Source: Bacteroidota bacterium
GTDB taxonomy: Bacteria; Bacteroidota; Bacteroidia; Chitinophagales; Chitinophagaceae
DNA: 64,000 nucleotides
Assembly: GCA_013289175.1 (NCBI GenBank)
Contig: JABDAN010000002.1
Coordinates: forward strand, 1-64,000
Reading direction: 5' to 3'
Below the pieces are notes generated by a model that was not told the origin of the DNA, did not search any database, and was given only the letters and a program-made list of their open reading frames with translations. This document shows, one piece after another, positions 30,801 through 40,371 of the stretch. How positions within the stretch are numbered: position 1 is the stretch's first letter; each line of letters begins with the position of its first letter. Made by a program: the position numbers and the translations under genes.

Positions 30801-32255
30801 ATGGCTGACAATCATATTTGGCTGAAAATAAAAAACCTGCAGGTCATGATCCAGGAAAAGGAAGTATTGCAAGATATTTCCTGGGAGATCAGGACGGGTG
30901 AACAATGGGCTCTTTTTGGTGAAGCTGGGGCTGGCAAAACCGTTTTGGCTCATACGCTGGCCGGTGCTCATGCTTTTCAGGGCAGCATTGAATTTCCTGA
31001 AAGAAAGGACATCGCTTTTGAAAAAATCACACGGGTGGTCGATCAGCAGCACCGGTTCCGGGATCTTCAAAACCAATCTAATTTTTATTATCAGCAACGC
31101 TACAATGCTTCGGATGCTTCGCAGACAATTACCGTCAGAGAGGACCTGGCAGATTTTGATGACCAGGACCAGGGCCCAATCCACAAATCGGAACTGCTGA
31201 AAGCCTTTCATCTCGATGATTTGATGGATGAACCCCTGATCCAGCTGTCGAATGGTGAAAACAAAAGGATTCAGATATTAAAAGCCCTCTTGGATTTTCC
31301 TTATCTGCTTATATTGGATGAACCCTATACCGGCCTGGATCTGCAAGGCCGTCAACTGCTGGATGGTATTCTCCAAAAAATAGCGGATTGGGGTAGGCAC
31401 ATGATATTGCTCAGCAGCAGGGATCACCGACCGCCCGGTTTCAACCGCCAGGCCTGGCTAAGAAATGGCCAGATCTTCTGGGACGAAAAAACTACGCAGG
31501 CCATGGATCCCATTCAATCACCCGCCATCCAAAGCACATCCAAACCATTTCCAACGGCACTCGAATTTGATTATCCGGATTTTCGTTACGCCGTTCGCAT
31601 GAACCAGGTTCATGTTCAGTACGAAGGCAAATCGATTCTAGAAGAAATCAACTGGGAAGTAGAAAAAGGAAGTCGCTGGGCACTGACGGGACACAATGGA
31701 GCCGGTAAATCAACGCTACTCAGTTTGATTACAGCAGACAATCCCCAGGCATATGCAAATGAAATTTATTTATTCGACCGCAAAAGGGGAACGGGAGAAA
31801 GCATCTGGGAAATCAAACAGAAGACCGGATTTCTTTCCCCTGAATTACAACTGTATTTTGAACCCTCAGCGACCCCATTTTCAACCCTGGCCTCGGGACT
31901 CTTCGATACCATCGGTCTTTTTCGTACCCTTTCTCCCCTCCAGGAGCAACATGTATGGGAATGGGTGGATTTTCTGGATTGCCGGCCCTATGCTACCAAG
32001 CGCCTGTCCGGTCTTCCTGCCGGCATTCAGCGTCTCATTCTCTTAGGTCGGGCCATGATTAAAACACCCCCGCTGCTGGTTTTGGATGAGCCCTGCCAGG
32101 GACTGGACACAAACCAGCGGGAATACTCAAAAAAACTGATTGACCGCTATTGCGGCGCCTACGGCGCTACCGTGATCTATGTGAGCCATTATTTGGAGGA
32201 TTTCCCGCCGTCCATCCAGCATACCTTGTCGCTCCGCCAGGGTAGAATAGTATAA
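30801..32255 (+). CDS. Double-ATPase ABC protein, ModF/PhrA-like
   Basis: Two Walker A motifs (GEAGAGKT, GHNGAGKST) and two Walker B (LLILDEPYTGLD, LLVLDEPCQGLD); no TM domain. Confidence 0.82.
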   Translation: MADNHIWLKIKNLQVMIQEKEVLQDISWEIRTGEQWALFGEAGAGKTVLAHTLAGAHAFQGSIEFPERKDIAFEKITRVVDQQHRFRDLQNQSNFYYQQRYNASDASQTITVREDLADFDDQDQGPIHKSELLKAFHLDDLMDEPLIQLSNGENKRIQILKALLDFPYLLILDEPYTGLDLQGRQLLDGILQKIADWGRHMILLSSRDHRPPGFNRQAWLRNGQIFWDEKTTQAMDPIQSPAIQSTSKPFPTALEFDYPDFRYAVRMNQVHVQYEGKSILEEINWEVEKGSRWALTGHNGAGKSTLLSLITADNPQAYANEIYLFDRKRGTGESIWEIKQKTGFLSPELQLYFEPSATPFSTLASGLFDTIGLFRTLSPLQEQHVWEWVDFLDCRPYATKRLSGLPAGIQRLILLGRAMIKTPPLLVLDEPCQGLDTNQREYSKKLIDRYCGAYGATVIYVSHYLEDFPPSIQHTLSLRQGRIV

Positions 32256-32456
32256 CATATTGGTAATCAATAGTGGATTGTCCCAAAAGAAAAACCAGGC
32301 TCTGCCTGCGTAAAAACAGGTTCCTTGATTCTGAAATGCCTTAAATTCGTGGTACTGCAGCCTCTCTTACTATCCCACAAAAATTCTTCTGCAGTATTTA
32401 CATACTTCCCATTAATTCTAACGTCCAGACTGAGATCATTTTTAAAATTGTGTAGT

Positions 32457-32726
32457 ATGTATTCTTATGCCCTGTTAGAAAAAAACTGTTATTATCTTAT
32501 CCAGGAAACCGATCAAATGCCGGTCAATCTGATTAAAGTGAATCTGGAAACCGAACAATGTATGTTTGTCTCCCGCTATGGGGAAGAAACCGTCAATGAG
32601 TGGAAGAAAAAAGGAGACCCTATTTTTGACATCCTGGAATTGGTGAGCGACGACAAAATAAAAGATTGGGAGTCGATCTACAATGATAACCAGGGATCTT
32701 ATAATTACGAGGAAGACGAAGACTAA
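32457..32726 (+). CDS. Small acidic hypothetical protein
   Basis: 89 aa from MYSYALLEKNCYYLIQ; acidic tail YNYEEDED. Confidence 0.6.
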   Translation: MYSYALLEKNCYYLIQETDQMPVNLIKVNLETEQCMFVSRYGEETVNEWKKKGDPIFDILELVSDDKIKDWESIYNDNQGSYNYEEDED

Positions 32727-33385
32727 TATCTTTCTTCGAGATATTCAGTATGCGCATATTTCCAGAAGCCGAAGGAAATAAGGCCGGTAGCCAGACAGAT
32801 GGCCGTCCAATTGATCAACAAAACATAGGGCTTTTGAATTTCACTGTGTACTAAATAATTGTAGCGGTAGACCACGGCAAACAAGCCATAGTAAAACATA
32901 AATCCAGCAAATACAAATACCAGCGCCGTCTCGGCGTCGGTGTGTACAACTTTTATAAAGTATTTGGTAAGGACCCAAAAACTAAGGACCAAGCAGGCTA
33001 AACTGCCAATGCCGATGATGATGTTATCGGAGCTGTTGTTAAAACCCTTCCAGGCGATGATGATGGTTTCAAAAACCACGAAGGCCAATATCATGTACAG
33101 GAAGATTTTTTTTCCATAGGCATAGTACAGGGTAAGAAAAACAAGGGGTGCGTCAATGAGATTGTAACAGAGCGTAATCATATTGGTGGTAGCCGTGTAC
33201 CATTGCCAATTAAAAAGTTCCGGTATGTATAAGATGCCGTTGATTGTCCAGAATATGGAAATCACCATGTAGGATTTATTGGTAACCAACCTTTTCCATG
33301 AATAAATGATCAGGGGAAAGAAGCAGAGAACAACAGCCAGTATCGTCATCAACTGTATAATTCCCGGTAAAAGACCAGTTTTCAA
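32723..33385 (-). CDS. Polytopic membrane hypothetical protein
   Basis: 220 aa with about six hydrophobic helices. Confidence 0.65.
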   Translation of the reverse strand: MKTGLLPGIIQLMTILAVVLCFFPLIIYSWKRLVTNKSYMVISIFWTINGILYIPELFNWQWYTATTNMITLCYNLIDAPLVFLTLYYAYGKKIFLYMILAFVVFETIIIAWKGFNNSSDNIIIGIGSLACLVLSFWVLTKYFIKVVHTDAETALVFVFAGFMFYYGLFAVVYRYNYLVHSEIQKPYVLLINWTAICLATGLISFGFWKYAHTEYLEERY

Positions 33386-33597
33386 GGGTTAGAGTTTATA
33401 TATATAAAAGCGTTGAATCAGATATTTTAGTATAGGTAAAAATACTTGGTTTTGTACTCAAATTACGGAAGAAAATTATCCGTGGAATGCGCTTAAAAAA
33501 CAGGAAATCAAGAGGATAAGAATTGAATTATACACAGTCGTGCGTAATTCGTGCAGCTCTTCTCGAACCATATTTACCTATATTTGCGACCATCATT

Positions 33598-35490
33598 ATG
33601 GCAGAAAACAAACCCGATTTATTCGCCTATACCGAGGAATCCATTCGTTCGCTAGACTGGAAAGAACATATCCGGCTGAGACCCGGTATGTATATTGGAA
33701 AACTCGGTGATGGCAGCAGTGCAGACGATGGCATTTATGTCATGGTCAAAGAAGTGGTCGACAACTGCATCGACGAGTATACGATGGGCCATGGCAAACA
33801 AATCGAAGTGGTCATCGAGGAAAAAACGGTCAGTGTGCGCGATTTTGGCAGAGGGATCCCTCTGGGTAAGGTGGTGGATGTTGTCAGCAAAATCAATACG
33901 GGTGCCAAATATGACAGCAAAGCTTTTCAAAAAGCAGTCGGACTCAACGGGGTCGGAACCAAGGCCGTCAATGCCCTCAGCCAGTCTTTTACGGTGGTGG
34001 CCTTTCGGGATGGCCGTGAAAAGCGGGCGGTATTTTCCCGAGGCAACCTGGTAAAAGAAAACAAAGAGACCCAGACGGCCGAGCAGAACGGTACCCTGGT
34101 CCAGTTCGTGCCGGACGAAAGTATTTTTAAGAATTTTCACTTCATCCAGGAATACCTAGACAATCAGTTCTGGAATTACTGTTACCTCAATGCCGGATTG
34201 GTGATCAACTACAACGGCAAAAAATACCTTTCAAAAAACGGTCTGCTTGACCTGCTTAAAAGAAAAACCAATGAAGATGAACTGCGCTATCCCATCATCC
34301 ATTTAAAAGGAGAGGATATCGAAGTGGCCATCACCCACAACAGCGATTATGGGGAAGAAATTTTCAGCTTTGTCAATGGCCAATACACCACCCAGGGGGG
34401 GACCCATCAACAAGCTTTCCGGGAATCCTTTGTAAAAGTGGTGCGTGATTTTTATAAGAAAGACTATGAAGCGGCTGATATCCGACAGAGCATCACGGCT
34501 GCTGTCTCGGTGCGTGTAGTGGAACCGGTTTTTGAATCACAGACCAAAACCAAACTCGGAAGCCAGTATATGGAAGAGGGCGGGGCGAGTATGAAAAATT
34601 TCATTCACGATTTTCTGGCCCGTGAACTGGATAATTTCCTGCATAAAAACCCTTCCATTGCAGATTCCCTAAAAAAGCGGATTGAACAAAGTGAAAAAGA
34701 AAGAAAAGAATTGTCGGGTATCCGAAAACTCGCCAACGAGCGGGCTAAAAAGGCCAACCTGCACAATAAAAAACTCCGGGACTGCCGGGTCCACTACAAT
34801 GAAGAAGCCACCGGAAAGGAAAAGAATCTGATCCTGGAAAAACAAAAGGAATCCACCATTTTTATCACGGAAGGAGATTCGGCCAGTGGCTCCATTACCA
34901 AAGTGCGGAATGTGGAAACCCAAGCCGTATTCAGCCTGCGCGGTAAACCCCTGAACTGTTTTGGGCTCACCAAGAAAGTAGTTTATGAAAACGAAGAGTT
35001 CAACCTTTTGCAACATGCCCTGAACGTCGAAGAGGGCATCGAAGGGCTCCGGTATAACAACATCGTGATCGCGACCGATGCCGATGTGGATGGGATGCAT
35101 ATCCGTTTACTGCTCATGACCTTTTTCCTGCAGTTCTTTCCGGATCTGGTAAAAAATAACCACGTATATATTTTGGAAACGCCCCTGTTCCGGGTCCGCA
35201 ATAAACAGGAGACCATTTACTGTTACGATGAAACGGAAAAACAGGCGGCTACCAAAAAACTCGGATCCAAACCGGAAATCACCCGGTTCAAAGGACTGGG
35301 CGAAATTTCTCCCCAGGAATTTGCCCGCTTTATTGGAGCCGATATGCGCGTGCAGCCCGTCATGATCATGCCGGAAACCCATATCCAGCAGTTGCTGGAA
35401 TATTTTATGGGGAAAAACACGCCTCAGCGACAGGATTTCATCATTGGCAATCTGCGCATGGAAATCGACCATGCCGAACCCGAAAAATAA
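33598..35490 (+). CDS. parE: DNA topoisomerase IV subunit B (type IIA, GyrB/ParE family)
   Basis: [60 protein letters not shown]; start after TATATTTG 33579-33586. Confidence 0.92.
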   Translation: MAENKPDLFAYTEESIRSLDWKEHIRLRPGMYIGKLGDGSSADDGIYVMVKEVVDNCIDEYTMGHGKQIEVVIEEKTVSVRDFGRGIPLGKVVDVVSKINTGAKYDSKAFQKAVGLNGVGTKAVNALSQSFTVVAFRDGREKRAVFSRGNLVKENKETQTAEQNGTLVQFVPDESIFKNFHFIQEYLDNQFWNYCYLNAGLVINYNGKKYLSKNGLLDLLKRKTNEDELRYPIIHLKGEDIEVAITHNSDYGEEIFSFVNGQYTTQGGTHQQAFRESFVKVVRDFYKKDYEAADIRQSITAAVSVRVVEPVFESQTKTKLGSQYMEEGGASMKNFIHDFLARELDNFLHKNPSIADSLKKRIEQSEKERKELSGIRKLANERAKKANLHNKKLRDCRVHYNEEATGKEKNLILEKQKESTIFITEGDSASGSITKVRNVETQAVFSLRGKPLNCFGLTKKVVYENEEFNLLQHALNVEEGIEGLRYNNIVIATDADVDGMHIRLLLMTFFLQFFPDLVKNNHVYILETPLFRVRNKQETIYCYDETEKQAATKKLGSKPEITRFKGLGEISPQEFARFIGADMRVQPVMIMPETHIQQLLEYFMGKNTPQRQDFIIGNLRMEIDHAEPEK

Positions 35491-35510
35491 CCGCATAAAA
35501 AATAAGAGGC

Positions 35511-36311
35511 ATGTTTCACATTGTTTTTGATTCCCAGGGTGCTGAATTGCTGAATACGGCCATGGATATGGATGAAGCCCTGGATGGGGAGATTCTTACT
35601 ATCCAGGAAGACTATTCTGTGGGACCGATCCAGGATATTTTTTCAGAGACCGGTTTGGAGGAAAGAAAAAAATGGTGGAATTCTATTCGGGGGGAAGAAG
35701 GCGGTGCAGACACACCCTCATCGGACGGATCCCTGTTGAAAAACATCCTTTCTAGAATGGAGGAGGAAGAATTTGACCAGATCTGGATCTGGATGGCACC
35801 CAATGCAAGGGATGTTTCCGGTTACTTCTGGCTCGTAGGTCAGCTGGCTGTATTCAGTGGCAGGATCTTTATCATCAGTTTAAATAACCTTCCTTTTATC
35901 AACGAGAAAGGAAATATCTTTTATCCGAATTCACTGGGGGAAATACCTGCGCGTGAATTTGTCAAAGCAAAAAAACTGGCGCGACCCATCAGCCCGGCTG
36001 AATTTGAAACCGACCCGGATGAATGGCTGCGACTGGCTTCAGAAAATAAAAATCTCCGGTTGCTGGAAGGAGGAAAAAAGATCATTCAGCATCCCGAGGA
36101 TTACTATGACAGCGCCCTGCTGAGTTTTCTTCCCCCGGCCTTTCAGAAAATTTCGCGCACGGCACATCAGTTTCTTGCAAAATCACCGGAAAAAATAAAC
36201 GAATTTTTTCTGCGCGGACGCCTGAAACGTTTTATCGATACCGGTGCTGCCGAACAACAGGGGGACATGATCCGGCTCCCATTAAAAACGGCCGATGAAG
36301 TGAGCGGGTAA
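35511..36311 (+). CDS. DUF1835 domain protein
   Basis: MFHIVFDSQGAELLNTAMD...LTIQEDYSVGPIQDI. Confidence 0.75.
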   Translation: MFHIVFDSQGAELLNTAMDMDEALDGEILTIQEDYSVGPIQDIFSETGLEERKKWWNSIRGEEGGADTPSSDGSLLKNILSRMEEEEFDQIWIWMAPNARDVSGYFWLVGQLAVFSGRIFIISLNNLPFINEKGNIFYPNSLGEIPAREFVKAKKLARPISPAEFETDPDEWLRLASENKNLRLLEGGKKIIQHPEDYYDSALLSFLPPAFQKISRTAHQFLAKSPEKINEFFLRGRLKRFIDTGAAEQQGDMIRLPLKTADEVSG

Positions 36312-36321
36312 GCAGCGGAGA

Positions 36322-37404
36322 TCAGCTGGTGGCGGGCCTTCTTCCCAATACCCGGAGCGTATTAAAATGAGAGAGGATGGCTGCTGACATGGTTTTGAAT
36401 TCGAGGTAACGCAGCTGATGTTTTTCGCAGACATGCTTCACGATCGGTGCAATGGCCGGATAGTGGACATGACTGACTTTTGGAAAAAGATGGTGTTCAA
36501 TCTGATAATTGAGTCCTCCCACAAACCAGCTTACGATTTTATTGCGCGGTGCGAAATTGGCAGTCGTGCGAACCTGATGGATGGCCCATTCCTCTTCAAT
36601 TTTTTGTGCTTCAATGCCGGGTGCAAAAACAAATTCAACGTCTTCTACCACGTGGGCAAGCTGAAACACCACCGCCAGGGTTAGACCCATGGTGATATGC
36701 ATACAGCCAAAACCAATGGCCCAGGCTGACCAACCCACAAAGTGCACGGGAATAAAGATGTAAAAAAAGACGTACAAAATTTTACTCAGCCAAAAGATAA
36801 TGTGTTCGGGAATGTCCATTTTCTGCAGTTCCGTATGGTGCACTTTTCTTTTAAAATATTTATTAAAATCCATCAGGGAAACCCAGGCAAAAGAGGAAAT
36901 GGCATACAAGATAACCACATAAAAATGCTGAAATCGATGGGCCCGCACCCATTTTTGGGATGCGCACATCCGCATGACGGGGCTCTTGGCAATGTCATCA
37001 TCCACCCCGTCGATATTGGTGTAGGTATGATGAACAATATTGTGTTTGAATTTCCAAATAAAAGCATTTCCACCCAGCAGGTTCAGACTCAGCCCCATCA
37101 TATTATTGACCCAGGCTTTTTTTGAATAAGAGCCGTGGCAGGCATCGTGCATCACATTGAATCCAATACTGGCTAGGACGAAACCCAGGAGGCAGGATAA
37201 GCCGATACCCGGGATCAGTGAAAAATGAATGTTCAGGAGGGTAAAATATAGGCCGACGGCTGCCGGCACCAGGATAAGTGTTTTTGCATACAGTTTCCAG
37301 TTTCCCGTTTTTTTGTACTGGGTCACTGAAAAATATTGTTCCACAGAAGATTTTAACTCCTGGTAAAATGAGCTGCCCTGATTGTTAAAAGAAATCTTAT
37401 ACAT
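36322..37404 (-). CDS. Membrane fatty acid desaturase (acyl-CoA/linoleoyl-CoA desaturase-like)
   Basis: His boxes HDACHGS, HNIVHHTYTN, QIEHHLFP. Confidence 0.92.
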   Translation of the reverse strand: MYKISFNNQGSSFYQELKSSVEQYFSVTQYKKTGNWKLYAKTLILVPAAVGLYFTLLNIHFSLIPGIGLSCLLGFVLASIGFNVMHDACHGSYSKKAWVNNMMGLSLNLLGGNAFIWKFKHNIVHHTYTNIDGVDDDIAKSPVMRMCASQKWVRAHRFQHFYVVILYAISSFAWVSLMDFNKYFKRKVHHTELQKMDIPEHIIFWLSKILYVFFYIFIPVHFVGWSAWAIGFGCMHITMGLTLAVVFQLAHVVEDVEFVFAPGIEAQKIEEEWAIHQVRTTANFAPRNKIVSWFVGGLNYQIEHHLFPKVSHVHYPAIAPIVKHVCEKHQLRYLEFKTMSAAILSHFNTLRVLGRRPATS

Positions 37405-37545
37405 GGTAGACCATTAATCGATAGCCAAAGGTATAGCTGTTTTCAGGTAAATAGAAATCAGCACTGCATTGGAAATGTTAACAACAGCCTACTGCTTTCC
37501 CAGGTAGAAGGGCCTCTGTGTATTCCCCTGTAAACCAATCCAGCC

Positions 37546-39060
37546 TCAAGGCCAGATAGAGGAAAGCTCGCTTACTTTAACATCTTCCACCGGTTTTCTG
37601 CTGGAACCTGCTTGCAGGATGGTAAAGGGTTGATCCGGAAAAAAAATATCTGTCATGGTCGTTAATCCGTCGTCGGCAAACAATTCCAGGGAAGTGTTGT
37701 CCAGGACCATAATAATCCTGCAATTTTTCGACGTGGAGATGCGGGAACCATAATGTATCGTTGCAAATCCGGGATCAAAGGAAGATACGCCGGCATGTGT
37801 TCTGTCGATAAAAAAGGAATTTTTTTCTTCGCTGTATCCCGCCGTTACATACTGCCCCGCGGCATTGCTGAAAACAAATGAAAATGCATAGAGATCATCC
37901 ACGGTGAATTCCAGTCGCGCACGACCACTGGTCAGGGGAGTATTGTCGATGGAAGAAACATGTTTATAGGAGGTGGACTTTTCCACCAGTTTATCCAGGG
38001 CATCCACCGGGCGCATGGTTGTATAATACTTGTTGTTCATTTTTTGGAGACCCAGCACCCGGGGTATGGTCATGGCGCTGCGCCATTTTGTTGTAGGAAC
38101 CCGGGTGCCGTATTGCCAATTGCTCATCCAGCCGATAAAAATCTTATCAGATCCGGTATTGCTCCAAGTGATGCCTGCATAGTCATCTGTCCCATAGTCT
38201 GCCCATTTGGTCGAGGTGTCGGTTGTCGAAAACTGGTGCCCGTCAAAATTTCCAACAAAATACTGGGTTCCCGATCCGCCCTGCAGGCCTCCCGGATTTA
38301 TATTGACGATGAGCAGCCATATTTTTTTACCCTCGACGGTGAAAGGAACCAGATCAGGACATTCCCATGCGCCGCCGTGGGCACCAATGCCCGCCCCAAA
38401 TTCACTTTCTTTGTTCCAGGTTTTCAAATCCGGAGAAGAATAAAACAGGATCCGGTCACCGGCCGCTAGGGTCATGATCCACTTTTTGTCTTCGGGATAC
38501 CAGTTTACTTTCGGATCCCGGAAGTCTTTCAACCCAGGATTTGATAAAACGGGATTCCGGTTAAATTTGGTCCAGCTGCTTCCGCGGTCAAGACTATAGG
38601 CGATGCTTTGATTTTGAAAATGATTGGTTCCCTGTTTTTCTCCCTTTGGATCGTGCTGGGTGTAGATGGCGACCAAGGGCGTTTTCCCGCCGGCTCCAAA
38701 GCCGCTGGTATTGGACTCATCCACCACGGCACTTCCTGAAAATATATACCCAATACTGTCCGGATACAAAGCGATCGGGAGCTGTTTCCAGTGTACCAGG
38801 TCTTTACTAACGGCGTGACCCCAGTGCATGGGCCCCCAGACGGTACTGTCCGGGAAATATTGAAAAAACATATGATAGGTTCCGTCGACATATACCAGGC
38901 CGTTGGGATCATTCATCCAGCCCGTCTGGGGAGAGAAATGGATTTGAGGCCGGTATGGTTCATGATATACCGGTTGTGCAGAAACCGACAAAAAAATGAG
39001 CAAGGGAGCAATCAGGCGAACAGCGATCCTACAATACATGGTATCGGTTTTGCATATCAA
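37546..39060 (-). CDS. Secreted GH32 fructan hydrolase / levanase-like
   Basis: Signal peptide; HFSPQTGWMNDPNGLVYVDGTYHMFFQY, DFRDPKVNW, WECPDLVPF. Confidence 0.92.
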   Translation of the reverse strand: MICKTDTMYCRIAVRLIAPLLIFLSVSAQPVYHEPYRPQIHFSPQTGWMNDPNGLVYVDGTYHMFFQYFPDSTVWGPMHWGHAVSKDLVHWKQLPIALYPDSIGYIFSGSAVVDESNTSGFGAGGKTPLVAIYTQHDPKGEKQGTNHFQNQSIAYSLDRGSSWTKFNRNPVLSNPGLKDFRDPKVNWYPEDKKWIMTLAAGDRILFYSSPDLKTWNKESEFGAGIGAHGGAWECPDLVPFTVEGKKIWLLIVNINPGGLQGGSGTQYFVGNFDGHQFSTTDTSTKWADYGTDDYAGITWSNTGSDKIFIGWMSNWQYGTRVPTTKWRSAMTIPRVLGLQKMNNKYYTTMRPVDALDKLVEKSTSYKHVSSIDNTPLTSGRARLEFTVDDLYAFSFVFSNAAGQYVTAGYSEEKNSFFIDRTHAGVSSFDPGFATIHYGSRISTSKNCRIIMVLDNTSLELFADDGLTTMTDIFFPDQPFTILQAGSSRKPVEDVKVSELSSIWP

Positions 39061-39167
39061 GGTAGGCTATTTTACTTTTCGCAACCCTTTCGGCCCTCAA
39101 AAATCCATTCCCGCTTTCAGAATTCAGTTACATTTATAAGATGCTTGGCAATGATTAAACAACTTAT

Positions 39168-40301
39168 ATGAAATTATTTCATCGGCTTGCTTGGACAGCC
39201 CTGCTGCTTGGAACTTTGGTTTGTTCCTGCGAACAGGCAGCGGAAAAGAAGAAAGAAATCGTGGTACAAGAGAACGGAAACAAAACCTATTTCGGTCACA
39301 TCGGCAACGATTCCATCTATGCATATACGTTAAGCAACAGCCGGGGGCTCAAAGCGGTTATTACAAATTATGGAGGAACGATTCTTCAATTGTGGACGCC
39401 AGACCGGACCGGTAATTCGGGTAATATCGTACTGGGATATGATTCACTTTCCGGATATCTTCAAAAAACAAATCCATATTTCGGCGCCCTGGTCGGTCGG
39501 TACGCCAACAGAATCCATCGCGGAACATTTGTCATTGATGGCAAAACTTATACACTGGCCCAGAATAACAACGGCAACACCCTGCACGGCGGAATCAAGG
39601 GATTTGACAAAGTGATCTGGAACGTCAATCAGGTGAACGACTCGAGTTTGGCGCTTTCTTATTCCAGTCCGGATGGAGAAGAGGGTTTCCCCGGAACGCT
39701 CACCGTGAAAGTAGTCTATACCCTGACTTCAAAAAACGGCCTGGCCATCGACTACACCGCCATCAGTGATATGAAAACACCGGTCAACCTGACCAACCAT
39801 TCGTATTTTAATTTATCGGCAGGAAAAGATTCAACGATTCTCGGTGAAGAACTTCGGCTTTATGCCTCCCGATACACACCAGTCAATGATTCATTGATTC
39901 CAACCGGACAAATAGCAACGGTAAAAAATACACCCATGGATTTTCTGCAGGCAAAAAAAATTGGTAAAGACCTGGACAAAGTAAAGGGAGGTTACGATCA
40001 CAATTTTGTCCTGGATAAAAAAGACTCTTCCCTGAACATCGCGGCCGAAGTCTATGATCCCGGATCAGGAAGATGGATGCAGGTCCGGACTACACAACCC
40101 GGCATACAATTTTACACAGGTAATTTCCTGGATGGGTCCTTAAAGGGAAATGATGGAAAAAAAATTGTGCAGCATGGTGCGTTTTGCCTGGAAACGCAAC
40201 ATTTTCCTGACTCACCCAATGAACCCTCTTTTCCCAGTACGATTCTGGAACCGGGACAAACTTTTCATGAATCCACGCTTTACTTGTTTTCCACGCGCTG
40301 A
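39168..40301 (+). CDS. galM: Aldose 1-epimerase (galactose mutarotase), lipoprotein
   Basis: Lipobox-like LVCSC; GRYANRIHRGTF, TPVNLTNHSYFNLSAG, GGYDHNFVL. Confidence 0.9.
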   Translation: MKLFHRLAWTALLLGTLVCSCEQAAEKKKEIVVQENGNKTYFGHIGNDSIYAYTLSNSRGLKAVITNYGGTILQLWTPDRTGNSGNIVLGYDSLSGYLQKTNPYFGALVGRYANRIHRGTFVIDGKTYTLAQNNNGNTLHGGIKGFDKVIWNVNQVNDSSLALSYSSPDGEEGFPGTLTVKVVYTLTSKNGLAIDYTAISDMKTPVNLTNHSYFNLSAGKDSTILGEELRLYASRYTPVNDSLIPTGQIATVKNTPMDFLQAKKIGKDLDKVKGGYDHNFVLDKKDSSLNIAAEVYDPGSGRWMQVRTTQPGIQFYTGNFLDGSLKGNDGKKIVQHGAFCLETQHFPDSPNEPSFPSTILEPGQTFHESTLYLFSTR

Positions 40302-40371
40302 GCTTTTTTATAAACTTTTGTCAGATCGGTGATGCAACCGCACGGTCGACACCGCCCCTGATTTGAAAGAT

